64,000 nucleotides of DNA, taken from contig JASSKH010000001.1 of assembly GCA_031763025.1 (NCBI GenBank), forward strand, positions 6,054,024 to 6,118,023. Reading direction: 5' to 3'. Origin of the DNA: Macrocystis pyrifera (lineage: Eukaryota > Sar > Phaeophyceae > Laminariales > Laminariaceae). A program made the position numbers and the translations under genes. Under the pieces are notes generated by a model. It saw only the letters and a program-made list of their open reading frames with translations. It did no database searches and was not told where the DNA came from. Below are positions 14,198 through 27,000 of the stretch, in pieces. The stretch's first letter is position 1. Each line of letters begins with the position of its first letter.

Positions 14198-17100
14198 CGC
14201 AGACCCCTGGACTGTTCGCACAAAACTTTGTGGAAACCCTGTTCGTGTTGAACGACTACTCGGAGCACCCGTGCTACGCGGCGGCGGCGGCGGGGCGAGC
14301 CGATGCAGGGGGAGGGACTACCATGGAAGGCATTCACCTTGGGGGGGCTGGGTCAGAGCAGGTGCATAATAGTGTTGTAAAGCCTGACGAGGTAGGGTAG
14401 AAATCTCCAGAAACTGGCGCTTGTAGATACTTTGACACTGTTGTCAACTGTGCGCGCTGGTGGCAGGCTTCGGCTGATCGTGATTGGTCAAAAATCTTGA
14501 AATCAGGGAGTTTTCGAGCTGGCCGCACTGTAGGTTTGCCGCGCAGGCAAAGGTTCTTAGATGTGCCCGCACAGCACCTACGGAGAGTGTTATCAAGCAC
14601 AACGACCCCGCTGCAGGCCAACCAAGCAGGCCTCTGGTTAGGGTCAGGGATGGAGTTCCAGGCCGGGGTGGTGGCTGCCGTTAGCCGGGGCCGAAACAAA
14701 TGTCACCGTCGGGAGAAAAACGTAATCCCTCTCGAGTGACGTCTGTCGAAAAAAGACCTGCCTCATTGAAACAAGCGCAACCGTTTTTGTCAAAAATAAC
14801 AAATTCGTCGAAAATCATCTTTTGCCAGCTGTGTGCCATACTTCGATCGCCCGTACTGCGCCGCTATACGAACACCGAGTAAGTCACGGGCCTTCGCGGG
14901 CAGATGTATCGCGGCTGGTGATTTTCGGCCAGACGGCGCGGCGAACCGGCTTTCAGATCTCCGGTGTCGCTCAGCTTAAAATGAAAATAAGGCATGCTCT
15001 ATATTTTGTCACTCTGGGCATAAACCTAAGGGCCGATTGGTCTTCATATTAATGTATAAACGATCCTTATGTTTCCGACCAAAGTGGTAGGTTTTTATAT
15101 GGGTATTCATGGGTCATGATGTCATGACCCCAATCCACAGAGTTGGATCAAGAAGTTTTTGGAATCTCACGGATCAGGTCGGGTCCGGTCGGGTCGACTC
15201 TCACGAGTCGGATCGGGGATCGGTCCGGAGCGTTTATAATGATCGCGGATCGGTCCGGTCACCGTCACCCGACCGACCCGACCTGACGTGATCCCTGCGA
15301 GGTTCGACGCAACTCATGAACAGCCCTAAACTAGCAACTCGTTTGTCCCTTTTTAGAACTGCTGTCCCGTGTTGAGAACAAACCACGCGAGTTATTGGGT
15401 AGTGTTTGTCCCTAAAACGAGACTGCAGTCTAAAAGGATTGAAATGTGTAAATAGCTGCACGTGAAGTTGTTTTTGTTGTTTCTACAGTTGTTGATGATT
15501 TCACGCTGATCTCACGGCCAGAATCTGACTCTTGCCTAATCTTGTCTTCCATCACCCTCTCTCGGCTTCTACCGCTGTGCTATCTCTTGATTCATCGGCG
15601 CCCGCGAACGTAAAAAAGCTACGCAAGCGGATGTCCGTGTACTCCACCATGCTGGACCACATGTCCGACGAGCACAAGATTACCGTGACCGCGAAGCTGG
15701 CGCAAGAGGTCCTCTCCGCGGCGATCGATGGCGGCCTGCCATTGGCCGCTAGTCCATCCGCTTCTTCCGCGACCCCCCGCCGTAATTCCGCCGCGTTTTC
15801 GACCGGCAACAGGAGGAATAGCCTGATGCCTGACCGTTCTGCGACGGATTTGGACGTGCGACAGAAGGCGTCTGCCGTTGTCAAGGATGCTCTTTTGGTG
15901 ATGGCTTCGTCGGGTATCCGAGTGGGGGCGAAGGGTGGTGCGGCCGCGGGAGATTTCGACGATGGGGCAGGTAAGGGTGGCTTGTTGGTTTGGTTTCCGT
16001 TTGATTTTTGGTTGGTCGGGATGGTTTGGTCGATCGGCGTGGGTTGGTTTAGTTGGTTTGGTATAGTTGGTATGAGCGGGTGAGGGTAGGGGGTGTGTTG
16101 GGATGGCCTGTTGGGTTTTGGTTCGGAAGGGATGGTTTGGCTTGATTCGATGGTTGGGAGGGTTTGGTGTGGTTGGGATGGGTTGATTCGGATGGTTTAG
16201 TTGGTCTATTACGGGGGGGGCTAGTAAATAGGACCAACTATGGTTAGTAAAAAATTGTAAATATATAGGTTTTTGTGTGTATCGTAGGTCCTGTTTACTA
16301 TGGCCCCCCGTAATAGTTGGGTTTACGCGTAGTTGGTTTGGTTGGGTGTAGTTGGTGTGAGCGGGTAAGGGTAGCGTGTTTGTTGGGATGTTTTTTTTTT
16401 GTTCGTGGGTGTTGTTAGGTTTTGTTAGTTGGGCAGCGTTGGGTATGGTTTATTTGGTTGTTGGCTGGCTTGGTGTGTTATTGTGGTCGTCGGTTTTTGT
16501 TTTGGGTGATCGTGGTTTTCGATTGTGCCGGTACCGTTTTTTCTTGAGGCCAAAGGAGGGATTGGTGGAATGGGGGGAGGGGGGGGAAGACGAATGGGTG
16601 TGTGTTTTGGGGGAAGTGCTGCAGCTTTTGCAAGGCGGTGACGATGACAGAAGTAGCCGTAACGCTGCCGGTATGGCCCCAGACCCTTACTTTCCACCGT
16701 GCTTCAACACTTTCCTCGGTTATTTTTGAAATCATGAAAACATCAGCCGTCAACGCAAAGCCGACCAGCTGATGATTTGTTTCATTCTCGTTCGCTGTCA
16801 AGTGCGGGGGCGGGGGGGAGGGGGGATTAAACATTTGCGTGATGCACACCCACGCAATGACGAAGCAAAGCTTTATCTCCCTGCTGTGTGACCCCTGTCG
16901 TGCCTCCGGTGATTCCTTCCCCGTCCAAATCACGGATTGCCTCGCGCTCTCTCTATTGCGGTTTTGTTGTTTGGTTGGTTTTTTTTCTTTTTTTTCCGCT
17001 CGTGTGTCCTCTCGATCGGCGCCGTAGACGACATGGGATCGCAGCAATCGGGGAATGTCGAGCTGGCGGCGGCGAAGAGCAAGCTCCTCACGAAGGTGGG

Positions 17101-20100
17101 GGGGGGGGGGGCTTCCGACACATGTCTTCCGTTTCACACGCATCGCCCTTCCCTTCTCCACGAGCGTGTAGCGTTCTCGTTTCCCTTCCGTTTTCGTCGT
17201 GGGTTTCTCACGCGCTGACTGCCTAGCTGTCTAGGGAACTCAGCAAGTTCTTCGCATTGTACCGTAAATTAGCCTCGGCTTCGCATAGTGATGCGATCAT
17301 TTTTCAGCGCTCATCCTTTTTTGTCTGTACAGCAGCAAGGGTGCAAAACGTCAAACATTTATATTTTTCGGGAGGTCTCTCTCTCTCTCGACCGTCAGAT
17401 CTTTCCGAAAACGCCTCGTTGTTCGGTGTTGTCTAAACCTTCCGGGTCTGGAAAAATCGGGCACTGAAAAGCTCTCGCACCTCTGCACCAAGCCAACCCT
17501 CTTTGCGGTGCTTGGTTTCACCACCCGATAAAGGGCAGCATAGGCGTCAACGTTGATCACCCAAAAATATTCCAAAGCAGCAGAAGAAGAACTATGAGGG
17601 GAACCGTGTCATTATTTGTGTGATTTGTATGATTTGTATGATTTGCCACATTTCCGGCTCGCTCGTGGTCTCCTTCCCCCCGTTGATTGTATTCGTTTAC
17701 AGTGGGTATCGTACCCCCGCCTTGAGGAGAGGTGTGGTTAGAGAGGCCGAAAACACCTCTCTTAGCTAGCGTTCTATTTTGTACACAGTGGATAATATAG
17801 CCTTTTGTGTGGGTGGGTCCGGCCGAGTTGGTTGTTCTTGCTGTACCATTATCTGAGCGTACCCTCTCTTAAGGTGTGGGTACCCACTGAAATGGGCTTT
17901 CCATGGTATGGTGGCCTTGAAGCACCTTGATAGGAGACGGTTGTGCCGGTGCTGACTGTAGTTTGGCTGCTTCCTTAGGGTAGCACCACCGTAGTCCGCA
18001 TTTTGTATGCCGGTTAAGTTTGACCGTTTGTCACCCCTTTCTGCTCGCTCCTGTTATCCTTCCTCCCATTGACTTGACTTGTTAATGGGTTTCCATGGTA
18101 CGGTGGCCTTGAAGCACCTGATGGCAGACTGTGGTGCCGGTGCTGACAGCAATTCAAAAGGCTCTATTGCTAGCATTTGCCTCCATTTTGTTGTTATTTG
18201 TTTGCGAGTCCTTTCTGCTTCGCTCATTTTGTCCTTCCTCCCATGGACTTGATTTTCATCGGGTTTTCCATGGTAAGGTGGCCTTGAAGCACCTGATGGA
18301 GACGGTGGTGCCAGTGCTAACGGCCCTCAAGCACGTATTGGAAAGGGCGCACTCGCCGCTTCTCAGGGAACTTATGTTTTACTTCGGGGAGCTGTTCAGG
18401 TGGGTAGGGGAAGCAATCCTTCCGCGGGTGTGTTTTTGTTTAGCGTACGAAGTATATACTCTACCACTGCTGTAGGTTGGCAGTGTAACACACGGTAGTA
18501 ATGGGCCCTCAATAATCCCGGTATATATGCGCCAGCCAACAATACCGGCACTGTTTTATAAATGTTGAAATACGTCAGCTGTGAGTTCGACTGATTAATT
18601 AGTTGATACTCAACTTTGCAAGCTGTGTAATACGCCTCGTCTATATTCCATTTTTACCTAATTTTACAAGTATTGTGATAAACCGAGCGCGCGTATTCTA
18701 TATGTGATTCCTTTGTCAAAGATATAGGCCACTATTATAGCGGCAACCAACCGGCACTAATTACTCCGCACACTGTCACACCGGTCAATCCTATATGTGT
18801 CAAGCGATTTGACAGGCACTATTGCGTGAACCCGTCACTACTGAACGGGCTCTGTAGAGGGTAACCGGCACTACTGCTGTACCTGTTAACCGGCACTACT
18901 GCTGTACCTGTTTTTTTGTTTTGTCATACTGAGATTGATATCCGGGTACGTCTACTGCTGTACTTGTAGAATGGGGTGCCCTCGACCAACCGCACGGTGG
19001 GTTGAACTGCTGTAGCGCTGGCTGGTGTATGTTATACGTCAAGCATAATGTACCACATGTTAGTGGTGTTACTGTTGATATGACGCTTGTTGCTGACTTG
19101 GGGGAGCTGCGCAAGTGAGTAATGGGTACGTTCGCTTGGGCGAATGCACTACGCGTGTTTCTGCTGGTGTAAGCTGTGCGTCGAGTTTTTTTTTTCCTGT
19201 TTTGATGGTGGTGGTGTCTGGCGTTATTGCGGACGCTTGGTTCTGTTAGATTTCCGGGAGCGGTTTGTGTGACGTAGGGGATCGTTTGGACTCCTGTAGT
19301 GTTGATGTATGCTGTTGGTCGAGTATAAAAGTGCACCTCATGTTGGTGATGCTGTGTTGTTGTGCTTGATACTTTTATTTGTTTCTCCGTCGTTGTTTGG
19401 TGCACCGGAAATTGTAAATTGCTCGTACGGAGAGGCATAGTATCCGAAAAGCACTATCGAACCATAAACCACTTATTCCCTTATGTTTACCTGCAGCAGT
19501 GATACTGTAATTGTGTTCACCAGTTGTCCGATTTTGTTTTTCTTGAATTGTGGCAGGAATCACAAGGAGGACGTGAAGGCTGTGCTGCAATCCGAGGCGG
19601 GCCTAGTGGAAGAGATCGACTATGATCTCCGCCGCTTCCAGAAGGAGGAGCAGGAAAGGAAGCAAAAGGCTAAGGTGAGATTGGCATCGTCATGGTTATA
19701 TTTATATACCTGGTATGGTGATGGTGGTCAAATGTGCTGCGAGCATCACGATGTAGGAGACCGGTCTTGTGGCGCGCCAATTATTCTTCTTGCCTTTCGT
19801 ACCAGGTATACTGATTTCAGTGCGGGGGGGGGTCTGGCATTGCTAAGGTGGTGGTCAAGTGTGATGTCAAGGAGGACGGTTGTGTGCGCGTCGGGGCCTG
19901 TTTTTGCCTCGTTGTGCTGGTTTAGCGTGAAGGGGCGATCAAACAACGGGTTAAAGCGCGGTTTTCTGCCAACCCTTTTGGACCCCCTCAATAGCGACCT
20001 AAATAATGGTTGACAAGTTTGCCCAGCAGGTGCGGGTAGGGTCGTGTTGCCACTCAGTCTCACCCCGCTATCACGCAGTGGGGCACAGTGGTTACTGTAA

Positions 20101-23100
20101 CTGCCATTTTATATCGTCAAGCTTGGCCCTTGCCCTCTGAAGTCCCGAGAGGCATCCACGTGCTGTGCGACAGCGTACTGCTTGTTGTGGTTGGAATTTA
20201 GAGACGGACTGCCTTATTCGCACCAGAGAGAGGGGTTACCAGAGCAAAACTACGGTTTTACCAGCCCACCAAGCTTCATATCTTACGTGCGTACCACCGC
20301 AAAACGTTCCCACTGCACCTATAAGGCGGTCATGGCCGTAGTCAGGGTTGTGGTCATTGGGGTGGTAGTCATGGTGACAGCAGTGCTGTGGTTTGTGATC
20401 GCCATGGGGATATTTTATGGAGGTTGTTAGCTTTGTCGTATCGGTTGTGGTCAACGGTGATGGTTGATGGTCGTCAGGGTGATGATTGTGGTCGCGGTCA
20501 TGGCGATGGTGGTTGTCGTGCCTGCCGTAACAATCACGCCCATGACAAACCATGCGTTAACCGCTGTAGACGTATGATATGGGAGGGAGTGCGGGGATGG
20601 AGCGGGCAAGAGTCGAGAGCGTGTTACTATGGTTGGTGTTGATGTTTGTTGTTGTTGCTGTCGACAGTCGTTGTTTTTTCTCGCTTTTGCATTAGATATC
20701 GTTTTTTTTCCGGTTTTGGTATCTCTCCTTTCCTCCCTCCCGCCCCCGCCTCCCTCCCTCCCTCCCTCCCTCGCTCGCTCCTTCCCCCCCATCTGGTTTT
20801 CGTTTGAACGGAAATAGAACCCTAATCCCCCAGCCTCCCTTCTCGTGGTCTTCTTTTTTTTTTCGCCTCTGCTGTCAATAGGAAGCTGCTGCGGCGGCTG
20901 CTTCTATGGCCGCTGCTGCTGCCGCCGCCGCCGCTGCTGCTGCTACTGCTCCTTTTTCAACGATGGGTCCCCCCAGAACTCCGAAGGCAAGGCGTTCCAT
21001 GGGAGACGGAGGGGTCGGCAGCGGAAAGAGGGACTCGTTCCCGGCGTCGGGTATGCGGTAAGTTCGAGCTAATCGCGTGTCGTTCAAAATAGAAAATGCT
21101 TTGATTGTGCTGCCTCACCCGTTTTTTTTTTTTTGTCGTTTTCGCTGTTATTGATGTTGACGTCCGTGATAGGTGGCATTAGTGTAATCGTTATAGTCTA
21201 CCACTTTGTACGGAAATGTTAGGACTGCTTGATCTTCATATTAATGTCTAAACTATCCTTGTATTTTCTCCTTTTACGGGGATCCATAGTTAATAGGACC
21301 TATGGTATACATAAAAACCTATATATTTACCTATTTTTACTAACAATATTTGGTCCTATTACTATGGTCCCCCGTAATAGAGTGGTGACATTTCAGAGCT
21401 CTGCATGAGATATAACCGGGGACCCGTGGGTCGGGCCAGAAGGTCTTCAAAGTTTCACCAGTCGGGTCAGCAGGTTTTCAAAATCTTTGACGGGTTGGGC
21501 CAGGTCACCCTGACCAGACCAGACCCGACCCGACTCGACTCGACCTGACCCGCGAGGTTTAACCTCACCCGCGAACAGCCCCGAAAAAAATATCGCATCC
21601 GGAAAGAGCAGATCCCCATTTGATAGGGCTGGGCACTGGCTGGCTCAGTCGGTAGAGATTATGCTGTCGTCAAAAATAAGCAGTATACTGGATTGCAGCA
21701 GTATACTGTCTCTGCTCTCTCCTCTCGAAACGCATTTAAGTAGGTTTCTGTACTATAGTATGGCGTGTTTCTTGGGCGTACGTAAGATAAAATTTACCGG
21801 CGAGTATACTGCCCAGTTCAATCAGTAGATTACGACTGCCAGTAGTTTTTTCTACTGCCAGCACATACTGTGCCAGTGCCTACCCAGACCTACAGTAGAT
21901 GATATTGTCCGAGTGGGGTGGGTCTGTATGACACGGCTGTGATACGACATCTTATATCGGCGAATATAGGATGCAAAGTCGTACAGTAGGGGTCTCTCTG
22001 TCTCTCTATCGTGCCAGCACTCTTGCAGCGGCAACCAACCAGCACTATTTACTCCGCACACTGCGCTGCCATACTGATTAATCCCATCTGCTGTGCCAAG
22101 CGATTCCACAGGCACTGTATAAAGCTAGCAGCCGACACTATAGAGGGACCACTGCTGTACTCGTATAGCAGGGTGGGATCTACATGACCCGGCTTATTTG
22201 CTACCGCGCTTTTGCCGGGTGAGGGGGGGCGGCGGGCGGAGGCCGCGTCGAACGAATCACTGACCATCAGTCATGGAAGCCGTGAAGCAGCGCTTACAAC
22301 GCGGATACGTACTGCAGTACCTGGCACGTAGCGGCAACCAGCCATATGGGAGGACCGGCCCTGGAATAGATCTGAACATCTGGGATCTGGACGCTACAGC
22401 TCGTGCACTACATTGCATTGCACAGCGGCGAACATAAGATCAAGAGGATCTGTGTGGAGGATCTACCTGCAGATCGTGTTCTCTCCGTCGCGTGAAACGT
22501 ATCACATTCGACTCTAATTTTAAGTATTTTTTTTCCCCGGAACGTGGACGCAGTCGAAAACGGGGCAAAAAAACTGCAATATTCGCTGCTTCACCCTTTC
22601 AACCATGTTAGGACTTCAGTCCCGTTTTGGGGACGAATTACTTAGAATATGAGTGGATTGTCCCGAAAACGGGACTGCGGTGTTAACATGGTTGATATCA
22701 AGGTAAAGATGGTTGAGTTCATTCACACAGGGATGCAGTCGTTTTTCAGCGATCGTTTTTTTTTTTCCGAACGGGAATGTTAGGTTGGCAATACCGAACC
22801 TTGAGGCGTTTTCGGAAATATCTGGTCGAGATATGTGGAGCCTTCCCGAAAAACAAAGGTTCGGAGTTTGTTTAGCACCTTTTTTTTTACCGTTGTTTAG
22901 AGAGCAACGAGGGCTGAAAAACGATCGCACCAACCATTGTGCGAGCTTACCGCTCTTCAAGGGTAATGCAGGTAGCGATTTCGCTTGCGTACAAAAATTG
23001 TCAGTTTTTTGTAGACCACCCTAAAACCTTAAGACATCCCATAGCATGCTTTGATCGAAGTATGACTATCGTACGTAGAATCACACGTAGCTCGCATAAG

Positions 23101-24004
23101 ATGGGTTTTGAGAAAAAATTCGATCTCTTCACGCCTGATTTTTTTTTTTTTGTGTTTTGATTATTTTTCAAATAATACCGGGTATGCTGGTATGCGCCCT
23201 GGCGTCGTCAATGGGGTTCGCCTCTATGCGGCGTTGTTAATTAGTTATCGTAATATTACGGGGGGCCATAGTTAATAGGACCTATGGTACACATATAAAC
23301 CCATCTGTTTACCTATTTTTACTATTACGGGGGAGCACAGTAAACAGGACCAAATATTGTTAGTAAAAATACCTAAATATGCAGGTTTTTATGTATGCCA
23401 TAGGTCTTGTTAACTATAGACCCCCGTAATAACAATGTTTGGTCCTATTTACTATGGACCCCCGTAATAGTGACTGCGGCATTGCCGGGAAAATATTATC
23501 CGTCTTTCATATGTGTGCTGAGGTCTCGCAATGGTGCTTGCGAGGAGAAGGTCCATCCCGTACTGCAGTGCGTGACGTGTACGTCTATGTGCTCGTGTGA
23601 TGGCTCTGACGGGTCCACGCCCGTGTGTTGTGCGTACCCCCCCCCTTCCCACGAGGTTATAGTCATACGACTACGGACATGCATGATAATGAAGTAACCC
23701 CCCCCCCCCCCCCCCCCCCGCTTTTTCCTTCCTTTATCCCTCCTCTTCTTCCACCCCCCCCCTCCCATGCATCTCCGTCCCGGCATTGTAGGGATGCGAG
23801 GGTCTATGGTCATGTATGATAATGCGTGTAGCCCCCACTCCCCCCCTCCCTTTGTTGGAGATGTGTCTATTAGGAGTAGGAACGGTGCTCCGTCTCGAAA
23901 GGGATGCGTGGTCAATGGTGAAATGACGACGGCAAGCAACAAATGAGCACGCCCCCTCCGCCCTCGCCCTACTTTCCCTCCCACCTCTCACCCCCCTCCT
24001 TTTC

Positions 24005-24083
<79 letters not shown>

Positions 24084-27000
24084 CCCCCCGCGCCTCTAAA
24101 GCGGTTCTTAGTAGGATGTCGCTCACCCTTCATGCGACTCGCCCAACACCTCACGGCGCTTTGCGCTTGGTGCAAGCAATGTCTGCCTGGTCGGTGAAAA
24201 CCCGTCGTGCTCCGTCCCGGCATTGTAGGGATGCGAGGGTCTATGGTTATACGACTACGGCCATGCATGATAATGAGTAGCCCCCCCCCATTCTGACCAA
24301 ATGACTAAGGCAAGCAACAAATAAGTACGCCCCCCCCCCCCCCCCCCCCCCCCTGTTCCTCCCTTCCCCCTTGCCCCCCCTTCCTACCATCCGGGGGTGT
24401 CGATACGGTGTACACTATTTTCGTCTTATACTTTTTCCTCCTTAAGGGCACCAAGGACACCCATGGCTGCGGTGTTGAAATCGGCGCGCAAGACACCATT
24501 CCAAAACCTGGGAGAATGCTCTGCTGTCAAGCTTAAGGGATCGGCGGCCATGGTTTTCAGCCCGGCGCGAGCGGGGGTTGGCGGGGGCGGGGGGAAGGGG
24601 CGGGGGATGATGTCTCGACCGAAGGTGTGCATATATGAGTACTGTAGTAGAGGTCCCTTCATGAGGCCGGTTGAGTGCAGGAAGTGCCGGCTGCCCGCTA
24701 TAATGTCTGTAGAATCGCTTGGCAACATGTGGGATTAACTACTTGCAGTGTGGTAGTGTGCGGAGTAATTAGTGCCGGTTGGTTACCGCTATAGTGCCGA
24801 TATTATTGGCTGGCGCATACCGTACCGGCACTATTAAGCCTGGTATATATCGAAAAATAAGGACGGTTGGGATACTAACACTGAATTAAAACGATCCTTG
24901 CATGTCCGGGCGTTGTACTATACGATAGGCTTTCGGAGAATTGGGGACGGGGGCGGACTGTCACTACTGTTCGTACTTTCTTGTTTCATCAACCAAACTG
25001 CACGAAAGCTATCGAGTTGTCGAGCCGAGTGGTGGTGGACGGGATATTATCGGAGGAGAATCGAGTTCGACTTTTGTTGTGCGGTGTTCGATTTGGAGAA
25101 GCGATGAAGACCCGCACGAGACGCAAACGATTTCGATGTTTGATACCGTATCTCGATATCATCGAAATAGAGATAGATTCCTGATCTGTGTGATCTGTAT
25201 GATCTGTATGATCTAGCTCATGTTGCCGGGTGGGAGCTGTATGTCCTGCATGATCTAGGGCATGCTTCCTGGGTCCGATGTGTATTATGCAGATCCTGCA
25301 CAGTATGTCAAAACGGCACGTTAGGATCTATCTGTAGATGATCTAGATCGTAATCTGGCCGAGTTGTTAGTTTTGTTTTGTTCAGTATTAAGCTTAAAAT
25401 ACGGGGGTGTTGAGAGATGGAGAAAGAAGCTCGTTTGATATTCATAGTTCGATATATCGAAGCCCGATATTTCGGTCTATCGAAACTTATACCTGGTTTT
25501 CGATACGATGTCCAACATGAGTCATGAGCTCTTCATATTTTGTTAAATTATTACCTGGTACAAAATTGTACATCAGCTACGAGTTTGACCGCTTGAGTGT
25601 TTTTGATGCTCAACTTTGAAAGCTGCGCGACCTCTCGGGCGTGCTTGTTCTACATTCCATTCGCATTATGGTGTTGGTGAATTCGACTTACGATGTACAG
25701 CAGTAGTTTGAGTGTTTTCGTTTTTCGGTCTGGTTTCACCATGTTGTTGCAGTTTACCAATGTTCCGTTTCACTAATGTTGCGTTTCGATGACGCCAAAT
25801 GTTTCGCTTCGGTTTCAGACTCCCCTCCAGCTTCGAACTCCTCGGGAGGCGGTGGCGGCCGCTCTCGGCGTGTCTGCTATGGCGATCAGCCCTCTGCCTA
25901 TGAGGAGCATGTCGGGGAGCGCGGTGAGTCTCTGGTGGAGTGTATCTGAGATTAGCAGGCGGTGTGCTGAATAGAGAGTAGGATGTTGAGCGGTGACTGA
26001 GGTGACGTTGTGAGCGCATGTCTCAACCGCCGCCTGCCTACGCTAAACAGCAACGACTACGGCCGTAACCACCACCACCACAATCTATCATGGTTCGAGC
26101 AACAACATCAACGACCATCAACACGATGACGGCCACAAGGAATATCTCAAAAAACATCATTTACGTACGTATTACCTGGCATTATATAATAGTAGCTACG
26201 CACGGATTGCCTAGTATTATAGCAGGTAGTAGCTAACAACAACACCAAAACACTTGCCACAGCGATGACAGCAGTAACTGCTGTACAACAACCACCCGTC
26301 ACCACCGCAACTAGGACAACAATCACCACAACAAAAACCTCTGCACGTACATCCGAGTGCCCGCCTCACACCGCATACATACGCGCCCTCGCTGTCATGT
26401 CCGCTCTCAGGGGCGAGACGGGATTTCCAGTACCGGAGGAGGCGAAAGCAGCATCAGCGGCGGCGGAGCAGACATCGAACTACCTTCTCCCGAACACTCG
26501 CACCCCGCAAAGAGGAGGCGGTGGTCTGTTTCTGTGGCCCCTCCCCCCGACGTAAATACGCCTCCTGATTTCAACTCTGCTACCGACGGAAACCCTCCTG
26601 CAACAGACGAAGACTCGGAGGCGGAGGTGGGGAGGGGATGCGGGGGGGAGTGGGGGGGGGGGGGTGGCGTCGTGTTGTAAGAGATTGTGGCGGTGTTTGC
26701 GTAGGGGGGAGGCGTTCTCAGTTGTTGCTCGCCTATAAGTCATTTAATTATTGACCACGCGCTCCTTTCGAGACAGAGCCGGAGCACCGTTGCCGTATAC
26801 TCTTGATAGAAACACCTTCAACTTTTTGGCGCTCATCACGTTTTTTAATATACATGGTACGTAGAAACTGTGTTTTTTATCTTATCCCCTTTCTGTTTGT
26901 GTGTGTTTGGGGGGGGTTATTTGTTGTTAGCCTTGGCCGTTTGAGTATTGACCGTTGACCACGCATCCCTTTCGAGACGGAGCAGGGGGGAGGCGGTGTT

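Larger units (their letters stand above)
9253..15970 (+). other. NCAPD3: NCAPD3 exons 8-13: conserved condensin Cnd1 core
   Basis: Residues 314-639 form the diagnostic part. Exon 8 ends VRALAFVTLG and exon 9 resumes KLCLRDKELAK, the family's most conserved stretch. Exon 10 gives RYTAMVDRHVGAMAACLQDS, exon 11 DYVKWRGLLLFRFLATIVD, exon 12 LFAQNFVETLFVLNDYSEHP, and exon 13 the segment around MSVYSTMLDHMSDEHKITVT ending LSAAIDGGLPLA. In animal D3 the same blocks occur in the same order. Exon 13 carries a Ser/Arg-rich insert (about 15760-15850) not expected in the core. The acceptor of exon 13 is uncertain: AAG at 15616-15618 or at 15625-15627, both in phase. Confidence 0.95.
17028..19674 (+). other. 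NCAPD3: NCAPD3 exons 14-16: helical segment after the Cnd1 core
   Basis: Exon 14 (DDMGSQQSGNVELAAAKSKL) matches the position in animal D3 where a short acidic loop leads into a QEAQKK-type helix. Exon 15 (VVPVLTALKHVLERAHSPLL, then RELMFYFGELFR) and exon 16 (VEEIDYDLRRFQKEEQERKQ) match the ISLKTVLEKNKIPALRELM and ASELEYDMKKYQEQ blocks of animal D3. Phases are 2+66, 120+2 and 1+117 nt. Exon 14 is followed at once by a 13-nt G-run. Exon 15 has two decayed upstream copies of its 5' edge. Confidence 0.93.

Noticed and set aside
16478..17161. 227-codon minus-strand ORF
   Set aside because: Antisense to intron 13 and exon 14 of NCAPD3; Pro-rich product from C/G tracts.
18896..19438. 180-codon minus-strand ORF
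   Set aside because: Lies in NCAPD3 intron 15, begins in a C repeat, and shows no domain or codon bias.
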